Below, piece after piece: positions 16,817 through 28,025 of a DNA stretch of 34,606 bases. The stretch is from contig CASFPB010000034.1 in NCBI GenBank assembly GCA_949296605.1, positions 1-34,606 on the forward strand, given 5' to 3'. A program made the translations under genes and the position numbers. The stretch is from an uncultured bacterium (GTDB taxonomy: Bacteria > Bacillota_I > Bacilli_A > RF39 > UBA660). Position 1 is the first letter of the stretch. Each line of letters starts with the position of its first letter. The notes under the pieces are model-generated. The model was given only the letters and a program-made list of their open reading frames with translations. It searched no databases and was not told the DNA's origin.

Positions 16817-19800
16817 AATTAGTTGTATTCAAATTATCTAATGATATATCAGAATCATCCATTAATCTTTCTTCTAAAACTTCACTAGCATCATCATTTA
16901 AAATTCCTTTTTCTAATTCAATACTTATATCACTATATTGTTTATAACCAGTTCCTGCTGGAATAAGTTTTCCAATAATTACGTTTTCTTTTAAACCTTG
17001 TAAATTATCAACTTTTCCATGAATAGCAGCATCAGTTAAAACTCTAGTAGTTTCTTGGAAAGATGCAGCAGATAAGAATGAATCTGTTTCAAGAGAAGAT
17101 TTAGTTATACCAAGCATAATAGGATTTCCTTTAGCAGGAACCTTTCCAGCCATAATAACAGGTTTATTTCCATCAGTAAATTCTCTTAAAGATACTGTTA
17201 AACCTTCAACAAAATCGGTATCTCCAGCATCAGTAATTCTAACCTTATTAATCATTCTTTTAACAATAATTTCAATATGTTTATCTGAAATATCAACACC
17301 TTGTAATTTATATACTTTTTGAACTTCTTTCAATATATATTCTTGAGCAGTAAGTGGATCAGTTACAGCCAGTAATTCTTTTGGTGATATAACACCTTCT
17401 GTTAATTTATCACCGGCTTCAACAACATCACCAACATTAACACGAACTTTCATATTATAGTTAGTAACATGTTCTCTAACACCTGCTTCATTTTCAACGG
17501 TAATTAAATGTTTACCATTTTGTTCTTCAATTCCAATTATCTTACCACCAATTTCAGCAATTGTAGCTTTTCCTTTTGGAATACGTGCTTCAAATAATTC
17601 TTCAACTCTTGGTAAACCTTGAGTAATATCAGCATCACCACCATGGGCAACACCACCAGAGTGGAATGTTCTCATGGTAAGTTGTGTTCCAGGTTCACCA
17701 ATTGATTGAGCTGCCATAATTCCTACAGCTTCACCTTTTTCAACTAAATTACCAGTTGCAAGATTTCGTCCATAACATTTTTGACAAACACCATTATGAG
17801 ATTTACAAGTTAGAATACTTCTAATTTCAACTTTTTTAATTCCAGCTTTAGTTATTTTAGCAACAGCATTTTCATTAATCATTTCTCCAGCTTCAACAAT
17901 TACTTCCTTAGTTTCTGGATTAACAATTTTTTTAGATGCAAATCTTCCTAAAATTCTTTCAGCTAATGGTTCTATTATTGTTCCATCTTTATCATTAACT
18001 AAATCATAAACAACTAAACCTTGAACAGAACCACAATCATAATCTTTAACAATAATATCTTGAGCAACATCAACTAAACGTCTAGTTAAATATCCTGAGT
18101 CCGCAGTTCTTAAAGCTGTATCAGCTGATCCTTTTCTTGAACCGTGAGTAGATAAGAAGAATTCTGATACTGATAAACCTTCAATAAATGATGAAGTAAT
18201 AGGGATTTCAACTGTAGATCCATCAGGTTTTGCCATTAAACCACGCATCCCAGCAAGTTGTGTAAAGTTTGAAATTGAACCACGAGCTCCACTATTCATC
18301 ATCATAAATATAGGATTATCATAATTATTTTTACTTAATTCAGCAAGTTCATCTTTAATTTCATCTGTTGCTTTATTCCATGAAGCAATGACGTTTTCAT
18401 ATCTTTCTTCTTCAGTAATTAAACCTCTTTGATATTGTTTATTAATTTTATCTACCTTAGCTTTAGCTTTTTCAATAATTTCATGTTTATCATCACTTCT
18501 TACAACATCAGATATTGCAACAGTAACACCAGCAACTGTGGAATATTTAAATCCTAAGTCCTTTAATTTATCAAGCATAATTGATGTTTCTGTTGTTTTA
18601 TACCTTTTAAATACTTGAGCAATTAATTGTCCAAGAGTTTTCTTAACAAATGGTTGAACTAATTCCATCTTACTAATTTCATCAGGAATATTAGATCCCA
18701 TAGGTAAAAAATATTTATCTGGTGTAACACCTTCAATATTAGCTTTTGTTCCTTCATTAACATATGGAAAAGTGTCAGGTAATATTTCATTAAATTTAAT
18801 TTTTCCAACAGTAGTTACTAAATATTTATCTTTTTGTTCATCAGTAAATAATTTATATTTAAAAGCTTTAACAGGTATAGCTATACGAGTATGTAATGTA
18901 ATTTCTCTTCTTTCATAAGCCATCAAAGCTTCATCTGGGCTCTTATAAACATGTCCTTCATTTGGAAGATCTGCATATTCAATAGTTAAATAACAATTAC
19001 CTAAAACCATATCTTGACTAGGTGTAACAATAGGTTTTCCATCCTTAGGATTCAAAATATTATTTGCACCTAGCATTAAAATTCTAGCTTCAGCCTTTGC
19101 TTCTTCAGATAAAGGAACGTGAACAGCCATTTGGTCCCCATCAAAATCCGCATTAAATGCAGTACAAACTAATGGATGCAAACGAATAGCTTTTCCACCA
19201 ACTAAGACAGGTTCAAATGCTTGAATACCAAGTCTATGTAAAGTTGGAGCACGATTAAGTAATACTGGATATTCAGTAATTACATCTTCTACAATATCCC
19301 ATACTGATTCATCTCTAGAATCAATTAATTTTTTAGCACCTTTAATATTATGAGCTAAACCTCTTTCAACTATACCATGTATTACATGAGGTTTAAATAA
19401 CTCAATAGCCATTTCTTTTGGCAAACCACATTGATACATTTTTAAATTAGGTCCAACAACTATAACGGAACGGCCAGAATAATCTACTCTTTTACCTAAT
19501 AAATTTTGACGGAATCTTCCTTGTTTTCCTTTAAGCATACTAGATAAACTCTTAAGAGGTCGATTACTTGCAGCTGTAATACTTCTTCCACGACGTCCAT
19601 TATCAAATAATGAATCAACAGCTTCTTGAAGCATACGTTTTTCATTTTGAACAATTATTGTTGGAGCTCCAAGTTCTAACAATTTTTTTAAACGATTATT
19701 TCTATTAATTATTCTACGATATAAATCATTTAAATCACTAGTTGCAAAACGTCCACCATCAAGTTGAATCATTGGACGAAGTTCTGGAGGTATTACTGGC

Positions 19801-20492
19801 AAAACATCTAATACCATCCATTCGGGTTTATTACCTGATTCTTGAAAAGCAACTAAACAATCTAAACGCTTAACTAAACGTATTCTTTTTTGACCAGTTG
19901 TATTTTCAAGTTCAGCACGTAAATCTTCTATTTCTTTGTCTAAATCTACACGTTTAAGTAATTCTTTAATTGCTTCAGCACCCATTCCAACAGTAAAAGA
20001 ATTACCATATTTTTCATAATATGCTCTATATTCTTTATCAGATAATGTTTGCTTTTTTTCCAAAGGAGCAGTTCCAGGATCTATTACAACATAACTTACA
20101 AAATATAATACTTCTTCTAAATCACGTGGAGACATATCTAGAACGAGTCCCATTTTTGAAGGAACACCTTTGAAGAACCAAATATGAGAGCAAGGAGCAG
20201 CAAGTTCAATATGTCCCATTCTTTCACGACGAACTTTTGAACGAGTTACTTCTACTCCACATCTATCACAAATAATATTTTTATATCTTAATCTTTTATA
20301 TTTACCACAGCTACATTCAAAATCTTTAGTAGGTCCAAATATTTTTTCGCAAAACAATCCATCTCTTTCAGGTTTTAGGGTTCTATAATTGATAGTTTCT
20401 GGCTTTTTAACTTCACCATAAGACCAAGAACGAATCTTTTCTGGAGATGCAATACTAACCTTTATACCTTTAAATTTACTAACATCTATCAT
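16815..20492 (-). CDS. rpoC: DNA-directed RNA polymerase subunit beta'
   Basis: This is the catalytic beta' subunit, 1225 residues from the ATG at 20492. The N-terminal zinc-binding cysteines ([14 protein letters not shown]) lie at about 60-78. The active-site [12 protein letters not shown] with its three magnesium-binding Asp is at about 447-458, and the second zinc site is [13 protein letters not shown]. The trigger-loop/bridge region is [20 protein letters not shown]. The length fits the Bacillota form, without the large insertions of proteobacteria. A GTG directly after the rpoB stop (20501) is an alternative start; AGGTGG sits 5 bases before the ATG, while AAGGAGA could serve the GTG. 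The gene follows rpoB with almost no gap and ends in a strong terminator. Confidence 0.97.
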   Translation of the reverse strand: MIDVSKFKGIKVSIASPEKIRSWSYGEVKKPETINYRTLKPERDGLFCEKIFGPTKDFECSCGKYKRLRYKNIICDRCGVEVTRSKVRRERMGHIELAAPCSHIWFFKGVPSKMGLVLDMSPRDLEEVLYFVSYVVIDPGTAPLEKKQTLSDKEYRAYYEKYGNSFTVGMGAEAIKELLKRVDLDKEIEDLRAELENTTGQKRIRLVKRLDCLVAFQESGNKPEWMVLDVLPVIPPELRPMIQLDGGRFATSDLNDLYRRIINRNNRLKKLLELGAPTIIVQNEKRMLQEAVDSLFDNGRRGRSITAASNRPLKSLSSMLKGKQGRFRQNLLGKRVDYSGRSVIVVGPNLKMYQCGLPKEMAIELFKPHVIHGIVERGLAHNIKGAKKLIDSRDESVWDIVEDVITEYPVLLNRAPTLHRLGIQAFEPVLVGGKAIRLHPLVCTAFNADFDGDQMAVHVPLSEEAKAEARILMLGANNILNPKDGKPIVTPSQDMVLGNCYLTIEYADLPNEGHVYKSPDEALMAYERREITLHTRIAIPVKAFKYKLFTDEQKDKYLVTTVGKIKFNEILPDTFPYVNEGTKANIEGVTPDKYFLPMGSNIPDEISKMELVQPFVKKTLGQLIAQVFKRYKTTETSIMLDKLKDLGFKYSTVAGVTVAISDVVRSDDKHEIIEKAKAKVDKINKQYQRGLITEEERYENVIASWNKATDEIKDELAELSKNNYDNPIFMMMNSGARGSISNFTQLAGMRGLMAKPDGSTVEIPITSSFIEGLSVSEFFLSTHGSRKGSADTALRTADSGYLTRRLVDVAQDIIVKDYDCGSVQGLVVYDLVNDKDGTIIEPLAERILGRFASKKIVNPETKEVIVEAGEMINENAVAKITKAGIKKVEIRSILTCKSHNGVCQKCYGRNLATGNLVEKGEAVGIMAAQSIGEPGTQLTMRTFHSGGVAHGGDADITQGLPRVEELFEARIPKGKATIAEIGGKIIGIEEQNGKHLITVENEAGVREHVTNYNMKVRVNVGDVVEAGDKLTEGVISPKELLAVTDPLTAQEYILKEVQKVYKLQGVDISDKHIEIIVKRMINKVRITDAGDTDFVEGLTVSLREFTDGNKPVIMAGKVPAKGNPIMLGITKSSLETDSFLSAASFQETTRVLTDAAIHGKVDNLQGLKENVIIGKLIPAGTGYKQYSDISIELEKGILNDDASEVLEERLMDDSDISLDNLNTTN

Positions 20493-20501
20493 TTTACCCA
20501 C

Positions 20502-23500
20502 CTACTCTCCTTCATCCTCTTCATCAACTTCATCTATACCAGGAAATTCTAAACTATCAAAATCATCTTCATCTTCTTCAATTTCATCTTCATAACTTGA
20601 ATCAGGCTCTAAGTTTTCTTCTACATTAGGATTTAAATCATTAGAATTTACATCTATTTCTTCGATTCTAAATGCATCGTTATCATCTTCATCTTCTTCA
20701 ATATCTTTAAATTCTACAACTTTATCATCTTGATCTATTACTTGAACATCAAGTCCTAATGCTTGAAATTCTTTAACTAATACTCTAAAGCTTTCAGGAA
20801 CACCTGCTTGATCTATTACTTTACCTTTTACTAAGGATTCATAAACTTTAACACGTCCAACAATATCATCAGCTTTTACAGTTAATATTTCTTGAAGAAC
20901 ATGACTAGCACCATATGCATATAATGCCCAAACTTCCATTTCTCCAAATCTTTGACCACCAAATTGTGCTTTACCACCTAAAGGTTGTTGTGTAACTAAT
21001 GAATATGGTCCAGTAGCACGAGCGTGTAATTTATCATCAACCATGTGATGTAATTTAACCATATACATAACACCAACATTAATACGATGATCAAAAGGTT
21101 CCCCAGTTCTACCATCATATAAAACTACTTTTCCATCTTCATCCATTCCAGCTTCTGCCATTTCTTTTTTTATATCTTCCCATTTAGCACTATCAAATAC
21201 TGGAGTAGCATAATGAACACCTAGTTTTTTGCCTGCCATACCTAAATGAACTTCTAAAATTTGTCCGATATTCATACGAGATGGAACCCCTAATGGATTA
21301 AGCATGATATCAACTGGTCTTCCATCTGGTAAATAAGGCATATCTTCTTCCGGTAATATAAGGGAAATAACACCTTTGTTACCATGACGACCAGACATTT
21401 TGTCCCCAACTTGAATTTTACGCTTTTGAATAATATATACTCTTATTACTTTAGATACACCTGCAGGTAGTTCATCAGAATTTTCTTTTGTATAAACTTT
21501 AACATCATGAACAATACCACCAGCACCATGTTCTACACGTAAAGATGTATCTCTTACTTCACGAGTCTTTTCACCAAATATTGCATGTAATAATTTTTCT
21601 TCACTAGTAAGTTCTTGAACACCTTTTGGAGTAACTTTACCAACTAAAATATCTCCTTCTTTTACTTCAGTTCCGATACGAACAATACCATCAGCATCAA
21701 GGTTCTTACGAGCATCTTCACCAACATTTGGTATATCTCTTGTAATTTCTTCAGGTCCCAATTTAGTATCACGACAATCTATATCATAATGTGAAATATG
21801 TAAAGAAGTATAAACATCATCTTTAACTAATCTTTCATTTAATATAACAGCATCTTCATAGTTATATCCATTAAATGTCATGAATGCAACAGTCATATTC
21901 TTACCTAATGCAAGTTCTCCTTTATCAGTTGAAGGTCCATCAGCAATAACTTGGCCTCTATGAACTTTATCACCCTTTTTAACAAGTGGATGATGATTTA
22001 CACAACTAGATGCATTACTTCTTTCAAAATTAGCTAAATAATATGTATCTTTGCCATTAGCAACATTAACAATAATTTTTAAACTATCAGCATATTCTAC
22101 AACACCATCAGCTTTACAAACAATAGTTGATCCAGAATCTCTTGCAGCAATATATTCAACACCGGTTCCAACAATTGGAGCTTCTGTTTCAAGCAAAGGA
22201 ACTGCTTGACGTTGCATGTTGGCACCCATAAGTGTTCTATTGGCATCGTCAAATTCCAAGAAAGGAATACAACTTGTTGTAATAGCAACAACTTGGCTTG
22301 GAGCAACATCCACATAGTTTACATGTTTTTTATCGATATAAACGGTATCCCCATTTATACGTGCTATAACTTCATCATCAACTATTTCATTATTTTCAGT
22401 TAATTTAATTGTTGCTTGTGAAATATAATAATCTTTTTCTTCATCAGCAGTCATATAAACAACTTCATCAGTTACAACACCATCAACTACTTTTTTATAT
22501 GGAGTCATAATAAAACCATATTCATTAACTTTAGCATAACCTGCAAGTGATGTAATAAGACCAATATTTTGTCCTTCTGGTGATTCTATTGGACAAATAC
22601 GGCCATAGTGAGATGCATTAACGTCACGAACATCCATACCAGCACGATCTCTAGAAAGTCCACCAGGTCCTAGACTTGATAAACGTCTTTTATCAGTAAG
22701 TTCTGCAATTGGATTAATTTGATCCATGAATTTTGATAATTGTGAAGAACCAAAAAATTCTTTTAAAGCAGCAGTTACTGGTCTTATATTAATTAAAGTT
22801 TTAGGAGTAACGTTTTCAATTTCTTGAGTAGTCATTCTTTCACGAATAACTCTTTCCATTCTAGTCATACCAGTTCTAAATTGATTTTGTATTAATTCCC
22901 CTACTTGACGAACACGTCTATTTCCTAAATTATCTATTTCATCATCACTACCAATATTACTATGTAATCCAATATAATAATTTAATGATGCATAAACATC
23001 AGGAATAGTTAAACGACGAACATCGACACTTTGATCAACGCCAATTAAGGTAATAGTTTTCTTTTCATCTAAAGGATCTACTACTTTAACAGTTTGAACT
23101 TTATTATAATCGTCTAATTCTTCATTAATTTGAATTTCTTTAACGTTTAATCCATTAGCAAATAAAGGACGAATTTTTTCAAGAATTTCTTTTGTAACTA
23201 CAGTATTGCTTTCAACAATAACATTTTTTCCATCAATTATAGGTTCAGCAAGTTTTAAACCTAATAATCTGTCTAAAGCATTTAACTTTTTATTAAATTT
23301 ATAACGTCCAACCTTGGCTAAATCATAACGGAATCTATCAAAAAATCTAGTAATTAATTGATTTTTAGAAGAATCTAAAGTAGCAGGTTCTCCAGGTCTT
23401 AATTTTTCATATATTTCAATTAATGCTTCATCAGTGTTATTTGTATTATCCTTTTCCAATGTATTTAAAATATATTGGTTTTCTCCAAATACACTAATAA

Positions 23501-24119
23501 TATCTTCATCACTAGATAAACCTAATGCTCTAAGTAAAGTTGTGGCAGCAACTTTTCTAGTTCTATCAATTCTAACATATAAAACATCACGAGCATCAGT
23601 TTCATATTCTAACCAAGTTCCTTTATTAGGTATTAATTCACCACTAATTATATGACGTCCATTTTTATCTATTTCCTTTTTAAAATATACACTTGGGCTT
23701 CTTACAAGTTGTGAAACAATTACTCTTTCTGCTCCATTAATAATAAATGTTCCAGCATCAGTCATTAATGGCATATCCCCTAAGAAAATAGTTTGTTCTT
23801 TTACTTCCCCAGTTTCATGCACATAAAGACGAGCCTCAACTTTTAAAGGGGCAGCATAGTTAACCATTCTTTCTTTTGCTTCTTTAATAGAATACCTTGG
23901 TTCATCAAAATAATAATCACCAAATTCTAGTGAAATATTACCAGTAAAACTTTCTACTGGAAATAAATCTTCAAAAATTTCTTTTATACCATCATCTAAA
24001 AATTGTTGATAGCTTTTCTTTTGAATTTCGAGTAAGTCATTCAACTCTAAAACGTTTTTCGTTTTCGAAAAACATCTTCTTTCACGATAGTCACCAAATT
24101 TTTTAACTTTATAAGCCAC
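20502..24119 (-). CDS. rpoB: DNA-directed RNA polymerase subunit beta
   Basis: This is the beta subunit, 1205 residues, starting at a GTG behind GGGGTGAT. It has [15 protein letters not shown] and [15 protein letters not shown] at the rifampicin pocket, [41 protein letters not shown] and the C-terminal [17 protein letters not shown]. At the rifampicin pocket, residues 463 and 476 (E. coli Q513 and H526) are Lys and Asp. Both changes are known from resistant mutants elsewhere. After the conserved C-terminus there is an acidic tail of about 65 residues, mostly Asp and Glu. It is the middle gene of ybxB-rpoB-rpoC; the L10/L12 genes usually found upstream are not in this position. Confidence 0.97.
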   Translation of the reverse strand: MAYKVKKFGDYRERRCFSKTKNVLELNDLLEIQKKSYQQFLDDGIKEIFEDLFPVESFTGNISLEFGDYYFDEPRYSIKEAKERMVNYAAPLKVEARLYVHETGEVKEQTIFLGDMPLMTDAGTFIINGAERVIVSQLVRSPSVYFKKEIDKNGRHIISGELIPNKGTWLEYETDARDVLYVRIDRTRKVAATTLLRALGLSSDEDIISVFGENQYILNTLEKDNTNNTDEALIEIYEKLRPGEPATLDSSKNQLITRFFDRFRYDLAKVGRYKFNKKLNALDRLLGLKLAEPIIDGKNVIVESNTVVTKEILEKIRPLFANGLNVKEIQINEELDDYNKVQTVKVVDPLDEKKTITLIGVDQSVDVRRLTIPDVYASLNYYIGLHSNIGSDDEIDNLGNRRVRQVGELIQNQFRTGMTRMERVIRERMTTQEIENVTPKTLINIRPVTAALKEFFGSSQLSKFMDQINPIAELTDKRRLSSLGPGGLSRDRAGMDVRDVNASHYGRICPIESPEGQNIGLITSLAGYAKVNEYGFIMTPYKKVVDGVVTDEVVYMTADEEKDYYISQATIKLTENNEIVDDEVIARINGDTVYIDKKHVNYVDVAPSQVVAITTSCIPFLEFDDANRTLMGANMQRQAVPLLETEAPIVGTGVEYIAARDSGSTIVCKADGVVEYADSLKIIVNVANGKDTYYLANFERSNASSCVNHHPLVKKGDKVHRGQVIADGPSTDKGELALGKNMTVAFMTFNGYNYEDAVILNERLVKDDVYTSLHISHYDIDCRDTKLGPEEITRDIPNVGEDARKNLDADGIVRIGTEVKEGDILVGKVTPKGVQELTSEEKLLHAIFGEKTREVRDTSLRVEHGAGGIVHDVKVYTKENSDELPAGVSKVIRVYIIQKRKIQVGDKMSGRHGNKGVISLILPEEDMPYLPDGRPVDIMLNPLGVPSRMNIGQILEVHLGMAGKKLGVHYATPVFDSAKWEDIKKEMAEAGMDEDGKVVLYDGRTGEPFDHRINVGVMYMVKLHHMVDDKLHARATGPYSLVTQQPLGGKAQFGGQRFGEMEVWALYAYGASHVLQEILTVKADDIVGRVKVYESLVKGKVIDQAGVPESFRVLVKEFQALGLDVQVIDQDDKVVEFKDIEEDEDDNDAFRIEEIDVNSNDLNPNVEENLEPDSSYEDEIEEDEDDFDSLEFPGIDEVDEEDEGE

Positions 24120-24213
24120 GATATCACCCCATACACAATTTTTCTAAGACTATTTTAATTTAAAAAACAAATATGCCGCTAATACAAAATTTTAAAGCTT
24201 TATAAAAATTTTG

Positions 24214-24810
24214 TCAACAAATTTTTGCTCTAAAACAATAAAATCCTTTGCTTTTACCTACCACATCAACATTATAATATTTTTCTAAATACTTTTTTGT
24301 CGATTTTGCACCCTGGTCTTTGCTGATTATAAACCACAATTCACCATTTTCCTCTAAATAGTTTCTAGCATCCAATAATATCGAATTAACTACTCTTTTA
24401 CCAGCTCTTATCGGAGGATTAGTAATTATATATTCATATTTATTTTTTACATTTTCATAACAATCACTTAAATAAGCAATACAATTTACATTGTTTAATT
24501 TTATATTTCTCTCACATAAATGAAGTGCTCTTTTATTAATATCAATCATTTCAACATAAGCTTTTGTAAATTTATTAATAATTATACCTAAAAAACCGTA
24601 ACCACAGCCAACATCCAAAACTTTTTTTTCTTCTAAATTGCCATGATTCTCTAAAAATACATTAACCAAAAAACTTGAAGCATAATCAATTTTATTTTTT
24701 GAAAATACTCCATTATCACTTAAAAACTTAAAACTACAATTATTAATTATATATGGGATTTCTCTTATTTCACTTTTTAAATCCGGATTATTTGTAAAAT
24801 AGTGTTCCAA
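24214..24810 (-). CDS. ybxB: 16S rRNA guanine-N2 methyltransferase-like protein (YbxB/RsmC family)
   Basis: The 198-residue protein starts EHYFTNNPD and has FKFLSDNGVFSKNKIDYAS, both typical of this family. The SAM-binding motif I is VLDVGCGYGFLG, motif II is VEMIDINKRAL, and the catalytic NPP motif is IITNPPIRAGKR. NPP-type enzymes of this group methylate a base amino group in rRNA; RsmC in E. coli acts on G1207 of 16S rRNA. In Bacillus the same gene lies directly upstream of rpoB, as it does here. The start is a TTG at 24810 with AAGGGG 8 bases upstream, and no ATG fits the conserved N-terminus. It is the first gene of the rpoB operon, 94 bp before rpoB. Confidence 0.9.
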   Translation of the reverse strand: MEHYFTNNPDLKSEIREIPYIINNCSFKFLSDNGVFSKNKIDYASSFLVNVFLENHGNLEEKKVLDVGCGYGFLGIIINKFTKAYVEMIDINKRALHLCERNIKLNNVNCIAYLSDCYENVKNKYEYIITNPPIRAGKRVVNSILLDARNYLEENGELWFIISKDQGAKSTKKYLEKYYNVDVVGKSKGFYCFRAKIC

Positions 24811-24840
24811 AGGCCTGTCCCCTTTTCTCGATATGAAAAT

Positions 24841-24870
24841 ATTATATTATATTTTTTGACAAAAAGTCAA
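24841..24870 (-). promoter_or_regulatory. Sigma-A promoter of the ybxB-rpoB-rpoC operon
   Basis: TTGACT (24865-24870), 18 bp, TATAAT (24841-24846) on the minus strand. The -35 is part of a small inverted repeat (TTGAC, 5 bases, GTCAA), which may be chance. The predicted leader is about 24 nt. Confidence 0.75.
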
Positions 24871-24893
24871 TCACATTTTAAACAATTTCACAA

Positions 24894-25940
24894 TTAATTG
24901 TCACATAATTCAATACTTAAATTATAATCTTTATTAGCAATAATTTTTTTATCATTATTACATACTAATACATTAAACTTTTCCAACGTATATTTATTAG
25001 CTACAATTTCTCCTTCTTCGTTTCTTAATATTTCTTCACTATTTGCATTTTTTAAAATATCATCCAAAGTTATTCTGTCATCAGTTATTAAATAATTTAA
25101 TTCATAAATTGTATCGTTAGAATATTTTAAATAAATAGTATTAATACCATATAAATAATAATTTTGTAAATTAACATAACTTATTAAATCTTTATCATCT
25201 GAATTTATAACCTCATATTCAAAAGAATCATAAACATTTGAAGCGATTAATTTAGAATCTACTAATTCGAAAATAAAAACTCCATTATCTACCTTCATAG
25301 ATTCTAATCTACCAATTACAGTTATATCATCATAAATACGATATTTACTTAAATTTTCATTTACATTAACTCTTACTATATAATTACTATTAAAGTTTAC
25401 ATAACCATTTAGTTTATTTTCTCCAAAAGTATATGAGTTTAATTCTAAATAATCATTACCAGAAATTTTACTTATTTTTCCAGTAATTTTAACAAACTTA
25501 TTATTATATTTTTCATATATATTATCAAAATCACTTAAAAACTCATTTATATCAATTTGATCTAATGCTAAATTATCACAAACATAATTTTTTTTATAAC
25601 CATAATCTAAAATCAATGAATCATTACAATCAAATATTCTATAAAATAAGCTATTATATACTTTTACCTTATCGCTACTTGAAACTTCATAAACATAAAT
25701 AGGTATCTTATCGAACTTATAAAACAAAAATGTATCAATGCCATAACTAGCAATTAATAAAAACAAAAATACTAATATTGAAGTAATATAATTTTTATAA
25801 TTTACAAACACCACAAAAGAACATAAAACAATGCCTACAAGTAAAAAAACAACTTTTATTATATTATAAGAGCCAATGACAAAAGCAATAATCAAAAACA
25901 AAAATCCAATAATTAATAAAACAAGACTTTTTTTATTCAT
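24894..25940 (-). CDS. Multi-pass membrane protein with an extracytoplasmic OB-fold domain
   Basis: The protein has 348 residues. Three membrane segments occupy about residues 4-69 (SLVLLIIGFLFLIIAFVIGS, VVFLLVGIVLCSFVVFV, SILVFLFLLIASYGI). A soluble part follows in which FVKITGKISKIS, NYIVRVNVNEN and YDDITVIGRLESM form the strands of an OB-fold like the tRNA_anti-like family. The C-terminal 110 residues are not recognised. Four Cys outside the membrane (FDCND, YVCDN, LVCNN, ELCDN) may pair. The frame is open further upstream, but AGGAAA has normal spacing only to the ATG at 25940. TATAAT at 25962-25967 is a likely -10. Ligand and role are unknown. Confidence 0.6.
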   Translation of the reverse strand: MNKKSLVLLIIGFLFLIIAFVIGSYNIIKVVFLLVGIVLCSFVVFVNYKNYITSILVFLFLLIASYGIDTFLFYKFDKIPIYVYEVSSSDKVKVYNSLFYRIFDCNDSLILDYGYKKNYVCDNLALDQIDINEFLSDFDNIYEKYNNKFVKITGKISKISGNDYLELNSYTFGENKLNGYVNFNSNYIVRVNVNENLSKYRIYDDITVIGRLESMKVDNGVFIFELVDSKLIASNVYDSFEYEVINSDDKDLISYVNLQNYYLYGINTIYLKYSNDTIYELNYLITDDRITLDDILKNANSEEILRNEEGEIVANKYTLEKFNVLVCNNDKKIIANKDYNLSIELCDN

Positions 25941-25982
25941 AGACATTTTCCTTTCATAATTATTATACTGTATTTTTGACAT

Positions 25983-26008
25983 TAAAAAAAGTTGATTTGC
26001 ATCAACTT
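25983..26008 (-). terminator. Intrinsic terminator of the HU gene
   Basis: AAGTTGAT (minus strand) and its complement form an 8-bp stem with loop GCAA, followed by 7 T. It lies 16 bp after the HU stop codon. Confidence 0.9.
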
Positions 26009-26023
26009 TCCTAAACTTTACTA

Positions 26024-26296
26024 TTAGTTTAAAGCATCTTTTAATTTGCTTCCTGCTTTAAATGAAGCAACAGTTTTAGCAGGTATTTTAATTGCTTCTT
26101 TAGTTAATGGATTAATTCCTTCTCTAGCAGCTCTTTTTTTAGCGCTAAAAGTTCCAAAACCAACTAATGAAACCTTACCTTCTTTTTTTAATCCAGCAGT
26201 AATTCCTGCAAGTGTAGCATCTAATGCACGTTGAGCATCTGCTTTAGAAAGTCCTGCTTCTTTTGCAATTAATTCTACTAATTCTACTTTAGACAT
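26024..26296 (-). CDS. hup: HU-family DNA-binding protein
   Basis: This 90-residue histone-like protein bends and packages DNA as a dimer. It contains the HU/IHF arm signature GFGTFSAKKRAAREGINPLT and the usual N-terminal helices (MSKVELVELIAKEAGLSKAD), and ends with the typical FKAGSKLKDALN. Length and sequence match Bacillus HBsu. The ATG at 26296 has GGGAGGT at the right distance; an earlier in-frame ATG at 26311 overlaps that site and is rejected. It lies between the membrane OB-fold gene and spoIVA; in Bacillus hbs also lies close to spoIVA, so this neighbourhood is conserved. Confidence 0.97.
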   Translation of the reverse strand: MSKVELVELIAKEAGLSKADAQRALDATLAGITAGLKKEGKVSLVGFGTFSAKKRAAREGINPLTKEAIKIPAKTVASFKAGSKLKDALN

Positions 26297-26467
26297 GTTC
26301 TTACCTCCCATACATTCTAAATTTTTTTGTAAAGCCCATTGTCCTTACATAATAAATCTAACAAAAATTTGCCCTTAAATCAAGCAAAAATGACTTTTTT
26401 TACTAAATATTACACATTAAATGTTATATAAATATTATATTTTACTTAATTTGACGTTTTATTGCAT

Positions 26468-26496
26468 ATAAAAAGCCATTGTTAAATAACAATAGC
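26468..26496 (-). terminator. Intrinsic terminator of spoIVA
   Basis: GCTATTGTT and AACAATGGC (one G-T pair) form a 9-bp stem with a 4-nt loop, followed by TTTTTATA on the minus strand. The spoIVA stop codon is inside the hairpin. Confidence 0.8.
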
Positions 26497-27960
26497 AATT
26501 AATGTATTAGAGCCTTTATTTACAATTTTAGTAACGGTCTCTTTTAATTTATATCTAGTATTATCAGGCATCATACTTAATTTTGCCTGAATACCTTCTT
26601 GAACAATATTTTCTAAACTACGCCCAAATATTTCACTTTTCCAAATACTTGATGCATCAATTTCATAATCTTTCATCAAATGATTAATTAACTCTTTTGA
26701 TTGTAGCTCACTACCAATAATAGGTTCAAAAGTGGATTCTACATCAACTTTCAACATATGAATGCTTGATGCTACAGCTTTTAATTTAACACCATATCTA
26801 TTTCCTTGTTTAATTAACTCTGGAGTTTCTAATTTTAACTCTTTAAGCGTTGGATAAACAATTCCATAGCCAGTACTTTTAGCCATTTTTACTGCTTGCT
26901 TCAACGAATCCATTTCTTCCTTAGTTTCTGTATAAGAAGCAAAGATTTTAAGTAACCCTGCTTTTGTGGTAATCATATTTCCCATGAATGATTTTAAGGT
27001 TTCTTGATAAAGTTCATTAGAGCTTTCTAAATTAATTGTAACAGTCCCTGTTGCAGCATCTAATTCACTTATATAAGAGGAAGATATATATAAAGAATCA
27101 TTAAAATGTTCAAGTATAAAATCAATATCTTTTACTTTTTCTACACTTATTACACTTTCTCTAATCTTTTCTAAATAATGTGCTTTTATTTCATGATTAT
27201 TAGGTAATACATGAACCCATTCTGGAATAGATACTTTAATATCTAAAACTGGAAATTCATAAAGCGCAGTTTTTAATATCTCCATTATTTCTTTTTCATT
27301 CATTAACTCAGCACTAATAGGAACTACTGGAACTTCATAAGTTTCACTAAGATTTCTTGCTAAACTTACTGTCTCAGTATTAGTTGGATGAATACTGTTT
27401 AAAATTACGATGAAAGGTTTACCAATATTTTTAAGTTCATTTATAACCTTTTCTTCTGCTTCCAGATATGAATTTCTATTAATTTCACCAAATGAACCAT
27501 CAGTCGTTACAACTATACCAATAGTTGCATGATCTTTAATAACTTTTTCAGTTCCTATTTCAGCTGCTTCAACAAAAGGAATAGCATCTTCAAACCATGG
27601 ACTTTTTACCATCCTTGGATTTCCATCTTCATCAACAAAGCCATTGGCTTCGGGAATAACATAACCAACACAATCAACTAATTTGATACTTGTTTCAAAT
27701 TCATTAATTTTAATAGTTGCGCCATTACTAGGAACAAATTTAGGTTCAGTAGTCATGATAGTTTTACCCTGTGCTGATTGGGGAATCTCATCTAAACAAC
27801 GTTTTTTTTCATATTCATCAGTTATATTAGGAACAACTAAATTTTCAATAAAACGTTTTATAAATGTCGATTTCCCGGTCCTAACTGCCCCAACTACTCC
27901 TAAATATATTTCTCCGTTACCACGCTTTGCTATTGAAGATATAATTTTTTCTTTTTCCAT
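26482..27960 (-). CDS. spoIVA: Stage IV sporulation protein A, spore coat ATPase
   Basis: SpoIVA is made in the mother cell and polymerises, using ATP, into the basement layer on which the spore coat is built. The sequence is closely similar to Bacillus SpoIVA through its whole length: IYLGVVGAVRTGKSTFIKRF (Walker A, residues 24-31), PQSAQGKTIMTTEPKFVP, VDCVGYVIPEANG, IGIVVTTDGSFG, YEFPVLDIKVSIPEWV, SIHMLKVDVES and FGRSLENIVQEGIQAKLSMM, ending NTLIAIVI. From the ATG at 27960 it has 492 residues, the usual length. A GTG at 27969 is an alternative start. A sigma-E-like promoter lies 31-60 bp upstream, consistent with its mother-cell role. Its integrity implies that the organism or a recent ancestor sporulates. 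Confidence 0.97.
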   Translation of the reverse strand: MEKEKIISSIAKRGNGEIYLGVVGAVRTGKSTFIKRFIENLVVPNITDEYEKKRCLDEIPQSAQGKTIMTTEPKFVPSNGATIKINEFETSIKLVDCVGYVIPEANGFVDEDGNPRMVKSPWFEDAIPFVEAAEIGTEKVIKDHATIGIVVTTDGSFGEINRNSYLEAEEKVINELKNIGKPFIVILNSIHPTNTETVSLARNLSETYEVPVVPISAELMNEKEIMEILKTALYEFPVLDIKVSIPEWVHVLPNNHEIKAHYLEKIRESVISVEKVKDIDFILEHFNDSLYISSSYISELDAATGTVTINLESSNELYQETLKSFMGNMITTKAGLLKIFASYTETKEEMDSLKQAVKMAKSTGYGIVYPTLKELKLETPELIKQGNRYGVKLKAVASSIHMLKVDVESTFEPIIGSELQSKELINHLMKDYEIDASSIWKSEIFGRSLENIVQEGIQAKLSMMPDNTRYKLKETVTKIVNKGSNTLIAIVI

Positions 27961-27990
27961 AACCCACACCCATCTTTCGTTATCTACTTA

Positions 27991-28020
27991 ATGGTATGAA
28001 TTACATTTTAAGTTTATGAC
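27991..28020 (-). promoter_or_regulatory. Sigma-E-type promoter of spoIVA
   Basis: GTCATAAA (28013-28020), 14 bp, CATACCAT (27991-27998) on the minus strand. The Bacillus sigma-E consensus is close to KMATATT, 13-15 bp, CATACAAT, so the -10 matches at 7 of 8 positions. The leader is about 24 nt. No sigma-A promoter is seen in the same place. Confidence 0.7.
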
Positions 28021-28025
28021 ACTAT

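Noticed and set aside
24855-24870. TTGAC/GTCAA inverted repeat over the rpoB operon -35 as an operator
   Set aside because: Only 5-bp arms in AT-rich DNA and no second copy elsewhere in the window; too weak to call.
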